Part shown: piece by piece, positions 22,309 through 22,335 of the stretch
Layout: each line of letters opens with the position of its first letter
Position numbering within the stretch: the stretch's first letter is position 1
Program-made: the position numbers and the translations under genes
NCBI GenBank assembly: GCA_015492195.1
Contig: WGFP01000022.1
Span: 1-22,335 of the forward strand
Direction: 5' to 3'
DNA: 22,335 bases
DNA from: Acidiferrobacterales bacterium
GTDB taxonomy: Bacteria; Pseudomonadota; Gammaproteobacteria; Acidiferrobacterales; Sulfurifustaceae
Notes under the pieces: generated by a model
What the model was told of the DNA's origin: nothing
The model's database searches: none
What the model saw: only the letters and a program-made list of their open reading frames with translations

Positions 22309-22335
22309 CTGTCTCTTATACACATCTGACGCTGC
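22309..22335 (+). other. Illumina Nextera transposase adapter (not genomic)
   Basis: CTGTCTCTTATACACATCT (22309-22327) is the Nextera mosaic-end adapter, followed by GACGCTGC, the start of the standard adapter continuation. It creates the false peptide LSLIHI on the plus strand and MCIRDS on the minus strand, both familiar database artefacts. Confidence 0.98.

Overview
The window reads as the end of a draft, probably metagenome-derived, contig from a gammaproteobacterium of moderate to high GC. Two things point there: a nearly complete mannose-sensitive haemagglutinin (MSHA-type) type IV pilus locus, and the conserved gammaproteobacterial neighbourhood trmL / gpsA / secB / yibN // gpmI-envC-ctpA. 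Genus and species cannot be told from the sequence. The last 27 bases (22309-22335) are Illumina Nextera adapter, not genome, so the right edge is a true contig end.

Left two thirds (1-14639, all minus strand; transcription runs from high to low coordinates): mshE (motor ATPase with an N-terminal c-di-GMP-binding type domain), mshG (platform protein), an MshF/MshB-like prepilin, the major pilin mshA, a strong terminator, two tandem paralogous Wzy_C/PglL-type O-oligosaccharyltransferases with C-terminal helical repeats, then mshC, mshD and mshO (minor prepilins), and an 895-residue protein that fuses an MshP/PilX-like prepilin to about 13 tandem 'CWAVGD...RWNGT.W' repeats. After a 322-base gap come mshI, an MshI2/PilN-like gene and the beginning of an MshJ-like gene, which runs off the contig. 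The expected mshK/L/M/N would lie beyond base 1. Good sigma-54 (-24/-12) promoters precede mshE and mshC and share a 12-base sequence. A plausible reading is a sigma-54-controlled, c-di-GMP-responsive pilus whose pilin is glycosylated by locus-encoded ligases and whose tip carries a modular repeat adhesin.

Right third: trmL (+) converges on gpsA (-). Above gpsA, also on the minus strand, lie secB, a membrane-anchored rhodanese (YibN-like) and an ArsR-family regulator with the two cysteines typical of persulfide sensors of the SqrR/BigR type. Diverging from these on the plus strand are gpmI, envC (degenerate LytM activator of amidases) and ctpA (S41 protease, interrupted by the adapter). Compared with the Escherichia coli order, cysE and grxC are absent and the ArsR gene is extra.

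Functions are assigned from motifs and gene order recognised by eye. No database search was possible.
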